DNA of 64,000 nucleotides from Galaxea fascicularis (lineage: Eukaryota > Cnidaria > Anthozoa > Scleractinia > Euphylliidae), in assembly GCA_948470475.1 (NCBI GenBank), contig OX419338.1, forward strand, positions 7,531,205 to 7,595,204. The letters are read 5' to 3'. A program made the translations under genes and the position numbers. The notes below the pieces were generated by a model that had not been told where the DNA came from, ran no database searches, and was given only the letters and a program-made list of their open reading frames with translations. This document shows, in pieces, positions 1-10,380 of the stretch. Each line of letters starts with the position of its first letter. The stretch's first letter is position 1.

Positions 1-80
1 AAGTCTTTTAGCTCAGTTGGTGGACAACCTGAATCTCTATCGCAGGCCATTTGGGTTCGAGTACCGTAACCACCTCGCAG
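1..80 (+). repeat. tRNA-derived SINE fragment
   Basis: An A-box-like TAGCTCAGTTGG near position 10 and a B-box-like GGGTTCGAGTACC near position 53 have tRNA promoter spacing. The acceptor stem does not close, so this reads as the head of an old SINE cut by the window edge rather than a tRNA gene. Confidence 0.4.
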
Positions 81-758
81 TTGGATTCACAAATGCGTTG
101 ACTCATCAAATCTTTAACAACTCATATGACGTACTGGAATGAATTTTGAAAGACGCATACCTGACTGTCTGAAAACTGTTCAGTGATTGGCCAGGGATGT
201 TAAAGGATTCATTCTGTTCCAGGTAAAGGCAAAACGATGCTATAATTACTAAAAGGATAATTGTATACTGTACTTGGCAAGAGATAAACAACAAACCAGC
301 ACATTTAAAATAATTCATACAACGAAAGTCTGCATAGAAGAAAACAGGCACACGGCATGGGCTGGGTAAGTTCGCCCCACCTCAGTTCAACTGTGGAATA
401 GAGCTCGTAGGGAAAATGCTGCAACCATCTAATGGCAGTTTTAAGAATTGGAATAAAAAGGGAAATATACAACCACTTCTTTGTTGTATTAACTGAAATG
501 AGCAATGCTCCCTTTACAATAGCCCCCGGGTACCGCACACAGCAGCCTCCTACACAGACCTTCTTTTGGCTCTCCAAGACGGTCTGCGTAGGGGCACCTT
601 GTGTAGGAGGCTATATGCACCACAGTTCCTTACGGAAGCTTGTTACTGGTTAATAAAACAATAGCTGTCGGTTATTACTTAAATACTCCCTATATGGGTA
701 TGTGCCGCTTTGAAGGGTATGGTTTTAAACAGTTTATTCTGTGACAGAGTATAGAAAT

Positions 759-932
759 TAGGCCACTTCCGAGTTCATGTCTACCTCCTCTTCAAAGCGA
801 GTCTAAGTGCGAAGTTTTTGTGATGATCATTAGTTCTACTTTACATATGAATGAAAACTAATTTTCATAACAAAAACTTCGCACTTAGACTCGCTTTGAT
901 GAGGAGGCAGACATGAACTCGGAAGTGGCCTA
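759..932. mobile_element. Foldback MITE with TA target duplication
   Basis: Two arms of about 62 bp, starting TAGGCCACTTCCGAGTTCATG and ending with its reverse complement, enclose a spacer of about 48 bp. TA lies at both ends (759-760 and 931-932), as expected for Tc1/mariner-type mobilisation. There is no coding capacity. The arms are almost identical, so the copy is fairly young. Confidence 0.8.
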
Positions 933-2159
933 TTAGAGAGTTTTGGTCTAGAATAGAGTATCATTTTCCAAACTGATAAGATCATTTGCTTGAAGAATTC
1001 AGCTATTTTTCCCGGGAATTAGCGCTCAGAAAATTCAACACGGACAATTTATCGAGTTTCTGCAAAAAGCGTGTCTGGGATAGGGTATGGATTTTTGATG
1101 TTAAGTCTAGTATAGGGTTGAAAATTGCACCTAAACTTGGTTTGGTTTAGGGTAAGGATTTCAGCTATCCATCTTCCTTGAGGCAATTTCATAAAAAAAT
1201 AATAATAATAATAATCTCCCCGGCGCTGACATCCAATTTTCTCCTGCTTGGTTGTTATTTACTTTTCTATCAAAACGATCGTCATATCGTTTATGTTTTT
1301 TAATTAAATATTTATGGACGCCGCGAGACCAGTCAGAGGCAAAATCTTTTTTGGTGCAAAATTTAGAAACAAAACTGAAAATGATATTAAAAGATGGATT
1401 TCTACAGAGGGAAAGCGAATGATTTTCTGATTAGTTGGTGCACTCAAAAGTCAACAACTACAATGTTACCGCTTTTGCTAATGGAAAATAGAGGCAGAGC
1501 TTTCAGTTATATTAGCACATGTGACTGGTAATTAACTATCAGCCCGATTATTAAAAAAGAGCTTGACGCAACAATATGTTCTATTTCAATATTTATTGAT
1601 TATTTTCCATTTTTTAGAGTTAAAGAAAAGAACAATTAATATAACCTGCATTGTAATTATTCCAATTAGTACAAGGTGCCCCTCTGTTATGTCGTTATGT
1701 CATACGAGACGTGATCTACATGCACGTACATTCTTCAAAGTTAATCATCAAAAACTGGATGTTTGTTTGCCATCCTTCCTCCCTACAGCTGTTAGAATCC
1801 AGCAATTTCTGAGGCACGTAGCTTGCAATAAGCGTCTATCGCTAAAACGAAATATGTTGGCTTCAATAGACCAGTAAAAGGAAATTAGAGATTTTGTCCT
1901 ATATCAAGAAAATAAAGGGAAATGTTAAGCTTGTGGCTATGATTTGTAACATGTTTTCATTAACGCATTTCGTAACGTGTTTGATCTTCACGGGAGATCA
2001 GTGTTGTTTCTATTTCACAATTCCATTAAATTAAACTCAAAAGCATGTGCAGACGAAATGGTTGAAGAAGAAATACTGCAAGGTTGATAATGTTGGCAGA
2101 ATATTTAAAAATTACAGAGAAATTCATCTACAAGCCCCTGTTAGTCCATTGTTTCGTAA
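933..2159. other. Intergenic, no gene seen
   Basis: A+T-rich intergenic DNA with a short ATA microsatellite at about 1194-1217. The 104-codon frame at 1563-1877 has no recognisable domain, no splice context and an unbiased composition, so I do not call it. Confidence 0.5.
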
Positions 2160-2420
2160 CATCATCATCATCATCATCATCAACTGCTTATCCTATTTGA
2201 CGTCGCATCTTTGATCATAGTTCGGAAACGTTCCCAGTATCCAACGCTAATCTTCCTACTTCTGCCACAGGTTTATTGAAAGCGTCCCGAATGTCTCTTT
2301 CCCATTGCCTTCTTGGTCTTCCTCTTTCTCTTTTCTCATCTATCCTTCCTTCCAGGACAATCTTTCCTTTTCAAAGGACAAAAACATTCTAGCTTCTGTC
2401 TTCTCACCAAGTTCTCTAGC
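2160..2420 (-). pseudogene. LINE reverse-transcriptase C-terminal remnant with ATG-repeat tail
   Basis: On the minus strand 2355-2188 reads LEGRIDEKRERGRPRRQW, then an acidic ERDIRDAF-type segment and a terminal RRQIG stop. One in-frame TGA interrupts it. The GRPRRQW block is typical of the extreme C-terminus of non-LTR retrotransposon ORF2. Frame-shifted flanking sequence (EEQWLENLVRRQKLEC on the minus strand around 2430-2395) looks like the preceding part. The ATG/CAT trinucleotide run at 2160-2180 fits the microsatellite tail of such an element. It is a dead, 5'-truncated copy. Confidence 0.6.
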
Positions 2421-2538
2421 CACTGTTCTTCCACTTGAAATTCGTCCCTCATTGATTTTTCGTCCTGTGTTCTGTCAATGAGATCTTTAAAATTTTCCTG
2501 TAACAGTTCATTTCAAATGCATGTTTAACCAGCCATAT

Positions 2539-3417
2539 TTAGTTGTGATTCGCAGCCACATTTCGAAGTATGTCTATCACATTGTGTCGAATGTCTCTCA
2601 TCCTCCAACAGTATATCAAAGGGTTGAGGGATGAATTCAGAAAAACCAGTGACCGACAATACTCCTGTATAACAGCAAAAAGCGGTTGATTGGGTTTTAA
2701 AGCCGTCATCATCAGAATACAGGTGTTTGGTAAATAACACATCAAAAACACTAGATATACGTAGATTGCGGTGACTGCTGATTTTCTAACCCTTCCGACA
2801 TTCGCCATTTCGATATTTTGCGCTATTTGCAGCACCTGGAGAGTCTGTATTTGATGTTCGTGGCGCCTGACGGCTACAAAAATCTTGTAATTCAGTAATG
2901 CTAGAGTTGACAGACAAGCAGACAACATGGTGGCAAAAATAATGAAAATGATGGTTTTATGGATCCAAAACCTCAGTATGGAAAGAAACGCGCTGAAAAA
3001 CCAAATTGAGACCACTGAGGTGATAACGCGCTTGTGAGTCACCAGTTCCTGGTATCTGAGGTGAAGGTGAACAGCCAAGAATCTGTCGGCACTAAGAACC
3101 ACGACACCAAAGAATGAAGAAAGAGCGAATAAGTTAAGCGAGACAAGGAATGCGTCGCGTGTAGCATCGTAAGCTGGGTCGTTTATTTCTTTGAACTTCA
3201 TGATGAGAACTGCAACGTGCAAAGGCTGAGCAAGTAAACCGACTCCAAGATCAGATACCGCGAGACTTACGAGCAATGTGCGTAAAGTCTTTGTCAACGT
3301 CGAGGTTTTTCTGATCGCATGGATTGCTACAATGTTAAAGGTGATGGCAGTACAACTGGAGAAAGAGTCAACGACGCAATTAGCTATGTGCGATGAATAA
3401 AATTCTTCACCTCCCAT
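2539..3417 (-). CDS. Rhodopsin-family (class A) G protein-coupled receptor, orphan
   Basis: A single-exon 292-residue seven-transmembrane receptor at the plasma membrane. TM1 is about residues 18-38 with the conserved Asn. TM2 carries LAVSD (about 52-56). TM3 ends in ADRFLAVH, a DRY variant. TM4 has the conserved Trp. TM6 has CYLP instead of CWxP. TM7 has SSLNPLIY followed by a short basic helix 8. There is no Cys at the top of TM3 and the second extracellular loop is very short, so the usual TM3-ECL2 disulfide is absent. That, with the short N-terminus, resembles the MECA cluster (melanocortin/adenosine-like) receptors expanded in cnidarians. Ligand unknown. The ATG at 3417-3415 is the first in frame and leaves only about 15 residues before TM1. 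The third intracellular loop contains a basic RRHEHQ segment. At 292 residues it is short but complete for this class. The 5' end is part of a local tandem duplication (3384-3847). Confidence 0.88.
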   Translation of the reverse strand: MGGEEFYSSHIANCVVDSFSSCTAITFNIVAIHAIRKTSTLTKTLRTLLVSLAVSDLGVGLLAQPLHVAVLIMKFKEINDPAYDATRDAFLVSLNLFALSSFFGVVVLSADRFLAVHLHLRYQELVTHKRVITSVVSIWFFSAFLSILRFWIHKTIIFIIFATMLSACLSTLALLNYKIFVAVRRHEHQIQTLQVLQIAQNIEMANVGRVRKSAVTAIYVYLVFLMCYLPNTCILMMTALKPNQPLFAVIQEYCRSLVFLNSSLNPLIYCWRMRDIRHNVIDILRNVAANHN

Positions 3418-3847
3418 TAAAAGTGTACAATAGGCTGCTGCTTATAGCAAAAGCTGTGCTTATAAGTATCACTAAACGTATAGCGATAACGAAGCTCGAA
3501 ACAATATCAACTAATTCGATTTTGAGACGACATTACGGCTTTATAATGACGGCTAGTTGGGAGAAAATATATTTCTGTATTGGGCGGAGTCGCGAAGCGA
3601 CGTAGCTCAATACGGAAATATGTGCGATGTGCGATAAATAAAATTCGTCAGCTTCCATTAAAAGTGTACAATAGGCTACTGTTTATAGCAAAAGCTGTGC
3701 TTATAAGTGTCACTAAAGGTATAGCTATAACGAAGCTCGAAACAATATAAACTAAATTCGATTTTGAGACGACATTACGACTTAATAATGACGGCTAGTT
3801 GGGAGAAAATATATTTTCGTATTGGGCGGAGTCGCGAAGCGAGATAG
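3384..3847. repeat. Tandem duplication, ~241-bp period, covering the GPCR start
   Basis: Copy 1 (about 3384-3606) and copy 2 (about 3625-3847) share CATTAAAAGTGTACAATAGG and the following 200 bases with few changes. The CAT triplets at 3415 and 3656 fix the offset at 241 bp. Copy 1 includes the GPCR start codon and first 11 codons. In copy 2 the reading frame is interrupted soon after, so it is not a second gene. Both copies contain the block GGGCGGAGTCGCGAAGCG. Confidence 0.75.
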
Positions 3848-3924
3848 CCCAATACGTAAATATATTTACTCCCAACTAGCCGTCATTAAAAAGCCGTAAT
3901 GTCATCTCATAATCGAATTTAGTT
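3751..3924. mobile_element. Hairpin/foldback element next to the GPCR
   Basis: The end of tandem copy 2 (ACTAAATTCGATTTTGAGACG at 3751) is followed by its inverted copy ending at about 3924. The loop region GTATTGGGC...GCCCAATAC around 3820-3857 is itself a 9-bp perfect stem. The structure can fold end to end and has no ORF. Confidence 0.7.
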
Positions 3925-4392
3925 TTGTACCGCGATACAAACATTGTTTGGAGAGAGTGCACGAAAGTAGGCAAAACAGCTTGCTGATCAAAAGAGAAAT
4001 TCTTACTTTAGACGAGCTGTTGCCATGGTAGCATCCTATGCATAAATTTTTTCTGGCGGCGAGTTATTTGAATATCAGACATTTTTTGTGTACAAATTAT
4101 ACATGAAAACAAATGAAAATGGAAAACTTTATCAAAGTACCTGATGATGACGAAATAGGCGAGGTGCCAGATTTTCATATTTTGCCATCGAATTGCTTTG
4201 AAAATTTGTTGTTGGCAGGTAAATGACAAGATGACAACCGATTGAAAATCCAAAGGAGGACGTGTTGTGTAAGCGATTCGCTTTTAAAAGAGATGGTTTG
4301 GGCGACATGGCGGAATGGCGGAATGGCCCTCCAAGCAGGAATTGAGAATGAAGGACGTTTTACGAACACCTCAGGAAGCAAGACAGCAGTAT

Positions 4393-5287
4393 GGTGGCCG
4401 AGGACTGCCACTGAATTCTCAGGTCAAGTTTTTCTTTTTTTAAGTAAATAAAATGTGAAACAAAATGCAAATAAAATTAAAATTAAATACAACTGCAATG
4501 AAATGTAAATGAAAATGTAAAGAGTCAAAATCAAGTGCAATTGTAAATACGCAAGTCACGTCCGTGAAAAGCTTGTTAAGGCTAATAAATGCTTACACGT
4601 AATAAGAACTCTTCGGCAAGAGGGGTATAATCAGGAGGAGCTGGATTATCTGTTTCATTCAATTGTTATACCCAATTTTTCATATGGTTTATCGGCCTTT
4701 CGGAGCCTCCTCTTCTGATCTTAACAACATACAGAATTTTTTAGATAGGTGCTATAAATGCAGGTATATATTGAAGAAATTGAATATAAGGGAGTTGCTT
4801 GAAAGATCAGATTCCCGTATTTTTAGAAAGGCCATAAGAACATTTTCGCCCCTTGTGAAGATTTTACCAGAAAGGAATTTCACCAATTACGTGCTAAGAA
4901 AACCAGGCTTTTATCACCCTATAATGGCAACAGAGTGCTTCAAATCGTCCTATGTGAATAGACTTATTTTTAGATATGATGTTGAATCCTTGATGTAAAT
5001 AGATGTAATTGTTCTAGAGCTCTAAACTTTTTTTTATTTGATTGACTTGTAACTTGAGATATGTATTTTTATCTTCTGAATTTATTTAAGACTTTATTTA
5101 TTTATTAATTTAAATGCAAATGCGATTAAATGTAAAACAAAAAGCAAAGAACAAATTAAAATCAAACTTGATTCAGATTAAAAATGTTTTACATTTCACT
5201 GCAATTGTATTTGCATTTTGTTCCACATTTTATTTGCTTAAAAAAGAAAAACGTGCCCTGAAAATTCAGTGGCAGTCCTCAGCCACC
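4393..5287. mobile_element. Long-TIR element enclosing a LINE RT fragment
   Basis: The left end GGTGGCCGAGGACTGCCACT (4393) and the right end (reverse complement of GGTGGCTGAGGACTGCCACT, ending 5287) start inverted repeats that stay alignable for about 100 bp through a T-rich then AAATGCAAAT-rich stretch. Spacing is 895 bp. The interior holds a reverse-transcriptase remnant on the plus strand. No transposase frame is present, so the element is non-autonomous or degenerate. Confidence 0.6.
4562..4998 (+). pseudogene. LINE ORF2 C-terminal fragment, frameshifted
   Basis: Plus-strand translation from 4562 gives VREKLVKANKCLHVIRTLRQ and then a hydrophobic HSIVIPNFSYGLSAF segment. After a one-base frameshift near 4690 it continues as GASSSDLNNIQNFLDRCYK in the 4663-4998 frame, ending at a TAA. 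This is the thumb/C-terminal region downstream of the catalytic YADD of cnidarian non-LTR retrotransposons, where YG and the LDR-C-K-R cluster recur. The catalytic domain and 5' half are missing. Confidence 0.65.
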
Positions 5288-5709
5288 TTACAGAAGTGCA
5301 GAGCTTACGGGGTCCGGTGGAGATTTTAGAGCTCACTGACCATGCAAATCCATTCTCCATCCAGTCGTATAGTGACAACTCTCTGCAGACACAACGTGAA
5401 ATCTGTGGAAAACTCGCAGGATGTTCGTCGACAAACGTCCACAACAACATAACACGGATGTCAACAAACTCTGTCCAGCATTTTCAACTTTTCAACGCTT
5501 AATGAATACCAAATTAACATTAATTTTGAAAAATGAACAATGACTGGTTCAAAATGGAATTTTGCTTTGTGAATGTCATGATTTATTTGAATGTAAGCTT
5601 ACCGTGAGTAATTTAGCGTTGCCGTTTTCAGAAAAAGTCTTTGCTGATTTGATTTGAGGTAAATTTCTGTCATCGAATTTATAAGCAAACGGTTCGGCTT
5701 TTTTGCTTT

Positions 5710-5849
5710 CCTTCAGGATAAATCAAATGAAGAATGATCGTCGCAGTTATGATCGCAATTTTTACGATTGCGTAAAGAAGCCTGAAAAAAAAATGCAGAA
5801 CTTCAACGAGGCTTGAACCCGTGACCTCGCGATTCCGGTGCGATGCTCT

Positions 5850-5884
<35 letters not shown>

Positions 5885-6054
5885 AGGTCAATTTTGGGTT
5901 CATATGTTCCCGTGAAAGATATGAAAGTGAATGATGCATATGAAAGAAATCATATGTGAACTGCGGATATGAAATCAAATGAAGAATGATCGTCGCAGTT
6001 ATGATCGCAATTTTTACAATTGCGTAAAGAAGCATCATTCGCCTTCAGGATAAA
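5710..6054 (-). mobile_element. tRNA-derived SINE with 13-bp target-site duplication
   Basis: CCTTCAGGATAAA occurs at 5710-5722 and 6042-6054 and flanks an insert of about 319 bp. On the minus strand the insert contains a tRNA-like head (about 5875-5805: TAGCTCAGTTGGTAGAGCAT ... GGGTTCAAGCC) and a T-rich stretch ending GGCTTCTTTACGCAAT. A block of about 60 bp (AATGAAGAATGATCGTCGCA...) is present at both ends (about 5723-5785 and 5973-6033). Target duplications plus an internal Pol III-type promoter mark a LINE-mobilised SINE. Confidence 0.75.
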
Positions 6055-6574
6055 GTTATATCACTGTATACATGGCATGTTAAGCAAAAGATAAAGTAAA
6101 ACTAGGATTTACCTTTCTTGAATGGTGCAAATGAAATGACAACACCTTGCCAGCCCCCTAGAAACCTATTTACAGGCCACACTACTTGACAGTTTTAGAG
6201 CCAATCACAAGCCAGTATTTGAGACGACATTATCGCAAAACAATGCAGCCGCGCACGCAGTCAAAAGAGTGCCAAGCTCGCGATACAGGTATCGGTTTGG
6301 AGTTCTTTTAACCAAACAGATGTCGAGGTAATGAAAGCTTTGTTTGATATGAATATAATTATAAAGTCAGACTGCGCCAATGATGATAAATTGCTGGGCT
6401 CAAATCAATTTTTGGACACCTGCGAGTCATCTTGACCGTCCAAACAAATTTTAGCGCGATCACGCCTTGTTTCTGACCACGGTCAAAATATTGAAGAATT
6501 AAGCAAACAATTTCACTTCATACATTCATGTGTGAACCAAAAACTTGCCTTCGTTTTTGTCGCGTTTGGTTAGA

Positions 6575-7165
6575 AGCGTACTCAAAGCAACCCAGCACTT
6601 TTAAATGCGCGCGCTCCCCATGCAAAACTTATCCTTTCAATCAAAACACTAACAAAATATCGGGACCTAAGCGATCCCTTAAGATCAAAGCCGGATCGTT
6701 TCACGTGTAACTCCGCCAATGTCATCTATTACATTACCTGTACCTTAAGAAAAAAGTTATACATTGACGAGAAAGGAAGACGATTAGGCAACCGATTCCG
6801 TGAACACCTTTCCGATGTTAGGAAAGTTGACGAAGACGCGTCCTAGCCAGTCGCTCGTCATTTTACATCAAGGTACCACGGAAAGCCGAAAGAATCTAGA
6901 ACTAAAATGCATCTTCTAACTCGGCACCCTTAATCCCCACGGTATTAACGAACGCTTTTCATGTAATTAATGTATTCCTGTTTTTTCACGTTGCCATGTT
7001 ACCACCAGTACACAAACCACGATTCCTCGATTCCCTATGACGAACGGCTAACGCTCGAACCTGTACTGTGGTCAATCTACATTATCAACTCCGTTGATCA
7101 AACGAAATTTTTGTGTACAACTCCCCCACCTACTCAGCACCAGTTTCTTTACAAACAACCCTCTT
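6575..7165 (+). pseudogene. Penelope-like element 3' end (GIY-YIG endonuclease remnant plus tail)
   Basis: Broken frames read FKCARSPCKTYPFNQNTNK and SGPKRS (6597-6690), then LYIDEKGRRLGNRFREHLSD (about 6752-6812), then PVARHF and NPHGINERF. This order is the CCHH-like linker and GIY-YIG endonuclease of Penelope-like retroelements. At least two frameshifts and a stop make it dead. The downstream tail (7030-7165) carries GGCTAACGCTCGAA and TTATCAACTCCGTTGAT. Both are shared with the palindrome at 33506-33695, supporting a common element family. Confidence 0.65.
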
Positions 7166-7237
7166 TATCTTTATCCAATTGTAATTGTAATTTGTTTTCC
7201 CACGGAACACTAAAGAGCTCAAGAGAACTCGTTCAAA

Positions 7238-7446
7238 GATGTCCGTGCATTCCACATCGAATTGGAATTTGGAAATGTTGGTTTTTGAGTAGAGGGGAAA
7301 ACCAGAGTACCCGGAGACAAACCTCTCAGAGCAGAGAAGAGAACCAACAACAAACTCAACCCACATATGGTGCCAAGACGGGGATCAAACCTGGGACACA
7401 TCGGTGGGAAGCGAGTGCTCTCACCACTGCGCCATCCCCGCTCCCC
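7238..7446 (-). mobile_element. tRNA-derived SINE, copy 1 of a second family
   Basis: The minus-strand head GGATGGCGCAGTGGTGAGAG and GGTTTGATCCCCG form A- and B-box-like motifs. The body reads through GTTGTTGGTTCTCTTCTC... to a TTCCAAATTCC-type end. The sequence is closely matched over about 200 bp by 18942-19160. Confidence 0.7.
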
Positions 7447-7521
7447 CAAAGTAAAAACAGTGTGTGATGCAGGAACTGCAAATATCCAAACAGGGGAAAA
7501 TATTGATCAAACTCATCAGAG

Positions 7522-7950
7522 TCATGTGTTTCTCTGTTTTTGAGCAACATAAATGTTTGGTTGTTCCACTAAAACATCCCAGAGTTCGTCAGGAAATACA
7601 ACACTTATAGATTTGATTGGCTCAGATTCAGCTTCCTGAAGAGTAATAGGGCCAACGCCCATGCTGCCCTCTGTAAATGGCAACATTCTCATCACGATTT
7701 TTCCACCTGATCGTTGAATTTTCTGCATGACGTTGATCTGAAAGGGATCTAGATCTCGCCTCTCTTGCAGTAGCTTTCTGGATTATCACCGTGTTCTATT
7801 TTCCGATCCACCAGAGACCGTGGAAGACAGATCACACGCCCGCATTGTCCCCTTCTTCCCCCTCAACTTCAGATATGTCGTTATCCTAGGGACATCATCA
7901 ATCCTGGCAACGTCCTCTGCGGTATACCTTCTTATTTGTCTTGCCGCCAT
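7522..7950 (-). pseudogene. piggyBac-like transposase N-terminal remnant
   Basis: The minus-strand ATG at 7950 opens MAARQIRRYTAEDVARIDD. After frameshifts come an acidic NDISEVEGEEGDNAGV segment and, in the 7728-7522 frame, SVVFPDELWDVLVEQPNIY. An acidic N-terminus followed by F-x-DELWD-x-LVEQTNxYA is the start of PGBD/piggyBac transposase-derived proteins. The catalytic DDD domain is absent and there are at least two frame disruptions. Confidence 0.5.
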
Positions 7951-8201
7951 GTTGACGTTTTACCACATTTGAACTGTGACCCAAAATGGGCCAATTATAG
8001 CTTTAAACGTAAAGTTGATTCTACCTTCGCCATCTTTAAAGACCGTACAGGACATTTAATTCTCAAACTCATTAATAATTCATTAAGTTAGAACAAAAAA
8101 AATCACAACCGTGAAGGGGGTTTGGATATGCGGTCTTGATTAGCATATATTTTGACGATTTTACTTCCCGTTAATTCCTTACTTTTTGTTTCAATTGAGA
8201 A

Positions 8202-8347
8202 GATATATCAAACACTCGAGACAGTGTTTCATCGGCCATCCAAAAACCTCGAATTCCGTCAAAAATACTCTGCTGCGCGTCGTATTTTCAACTCTCTTCT
8301 CGGTGTTTGGATATCCCTATGAAACACTGTCTCTCGTATTTGATATA
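8202..8347. mobile_element. Small foldback MITE
   Basis: GATATATCAAACACTCGAGA at 8202 and its inverted partner ending at 8347, plus the internal GACAGTGTTTCAT and GGATATCC-type blocks, form imperfect arms of about 50 bp around a 40-bp loop. Confidence 0.65.
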
Positions 8348-9051
8348 TTACATCAAAGGTTCGAAGAAAAAACGCCAAATTTGTGGGATATAACGCAACC
8401 AATTCTATGAAAAAATTTCGTACGATTCCTAAACAACGTCAACCATCAAAACTAGGAAAGCGCGTTTTTTGCCCATGACTTTATGTGCGCCGATTTTGCA
8501 CTGGACAGATTTTATACTTACTTATACTGAATGTCCTCTAAGCGTTTAGTTTATAAGGTGTAGCACGTAATGCCAACATATTACTGATGTTTTTTAACGT
8601 AAACGTTGTTGTTGTCGTCGTTCTTGCTGTTGGTGATGGTGTGAGTAATGGTAGGAACAAAATGATAGAAAATTTAGTAGAGATGAATCATTACAATGAA
8701 AACACAGAAAAAACAGGAGTGAATGGACCCACCATCCTCTTGTGAAAGTAATCCCACAGCCACAGAACAAGATCTGAGTTTGCAGACCAGTGACAGGACA
8801 ACGAAATACAACAACGAAGGCAAAAGCGCCGTTGTGACTCTTCATGGCCGTCCTGGAATGAAGTATTAAAAGATAAAACTTACACATTACCTTATTGTTC
8901 TAGTTAAAGTAGACCACCCAAAATGGTCTCCAAGAAATACACGATAAGTTCACAATCAAGCATTTGTTAAAAGCGGGGAGGGTACACACAACAGCCCCCC
9001 GTGTTTCTTCAAGCTGCAATCCGTTTTCTTCATACCCAGACTTGAAAACAA

Positions 9052-9417
9052 ATTAGCGACAACGACGACGACGGCAACGTGAACGCCATAAAACAATGGG
9101 ATTAATGAGCCAAAACAATACTCTGCACGTGCGTTTTACATTTTGGTACATTTCTTTGCCGTCCTCTGCAAAACAACAAAGTGAAATGACCAAATTTTAG
9201 GTTTTCTCGAGAACGTGAGCGCATGACTGCAAGTTTTTCTCTCATTTTCTTTGCTTTAACACCGTTCACATTAATTTAGGACCTGGACAGCTCGCCAGCA
9301 TTTTTCACGTTAAGCAAATTGGAATAATCGCGAAAGAGTTACAAAAACAAGAAGTTGCATTTTGTGAAATGACGTTTTCGTTTCCGTCCTCGTCGTCATT
9401 GCTTTAAGGTCGCTAAT
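9052..9417. mobile_element. MITE with GTCGCTAAT termini; partial second copy at 27785-27925
   Basis: ATTAGCGACAACGACGACGA at the left and GTCGTCATTGCTTTAAGGTC...GCTAAT at the right are inverted. The internal block CAAATTGGAATAATCGCGAA is repeated at 27822-27841, where only one half of the element remains (about 27785-27925). Non-coding. Confidence 0.6.
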
Positions 9418-9510
9418 GCTTCCCAGCCATGGCAAAGACACTTTCTTTTTCCTTCATTGGACTAACTCAGTATTTTAAAACAAATCTAGACCGTGGTGCT
9501 CCAACCACTC

Positions 9511-10064
9511 AGGCTGGGAACCTCAACTCTTACGACAAATTGGTCTTAAATTGTTGGAAATGATTACTAGATTCCAAAATTTAGTTGAAAACGAGAATAT
9601 AAATCGGGTATCATTAACACCTAATTAAAATTTTAAATTTTCCGGGCGCCGACATCTTGGATTTCATGGCTATTGTCAGGAAGTAAAACAAAGCAGAAAA
9701 TCATTCGTGTTAAACAATAGTTGCGGCCAATAGACAATATTCGTATTCTCGGTATTAAATTGGATCTAGCATGAAGTGGAGGCTCTTGCTGAGGAATCTT
9801 GTCATATGTAAAGATATTCCCCCGCAAGAGCCTCCACTTCATGCTGGATCCAGTTCAATACCGAGAATGCAAATATTGTCTATGTACGTCATAAAATCCA
9901 AGATGGCAGCGCCCGGGAAATTTAAAATTTGAAAGAGGCGTTAATGATAACCGAATAGTTTGTACACTTAAATGATATTTTCACGTTTTCAACTAAATTT
10001 TGGAATCTAGAAATCATTTCCTACAATTAAAGGTCGATTTGCTGTAAGAGTGGAGGCTCCCTTT
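9511..10064. mobile_element. 554-bp foldback element
   Basis: Three nested homologous blocks occur in inverted order: CCTCAACTCTTACGACAAAT / ATTTGCTGTAAGAGTGGAGG at the outside, TTTTCAACTAAATTTTGGAA in the middle, and TAGCATGAAGTGGAGGCTCT near the centre (about 9767-9845). The arms run to about 270 bp with indels. The central 20-bp stems are perfect. Confidence 0.75.
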
Positions 10065-10227
10065 AAACAAGTTGTTTTCCAAGGTGCAGTTGTGGCAGTT
10101 TCTGCGACTGCGCAATCGTCAAACTCACCTTGTTAATTTGCAGAGAGGATTTTAGCAAATCTTGAGCTAGAACCCAGTTCCCTGGAACGCAACCCTAACG
10201 AGAGACGAGTAAAACGATATTGAGGAT

Positions 10228-10380
10228 AACTTACATGAAATAAATCATATATGAACTGCGGAAATGAAATCAAATGAAGAATGATCGCGATGCCAGTGCG
10301 ATGAGGTCACGGCTTCAAGTCCAGTTTAGGTCCTGCTTTTTTTTCAGGCTTCTTTACGAGGATCATTCTTCATTTTAAAA
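10228..10380 (+). repeat. Degenerate, rearranged copy of the 5710-6054 SINE family
   Basis: It shares CATATATGAACTGCGGAAAT and AATGAAGAATGATCG with the SINE at 5710-6054. A GGTCACGGCTTCAAG remnant of the B box and a TTTTTTTCAGGCTTCTTTAC tail follow. Confidence 0.5.
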
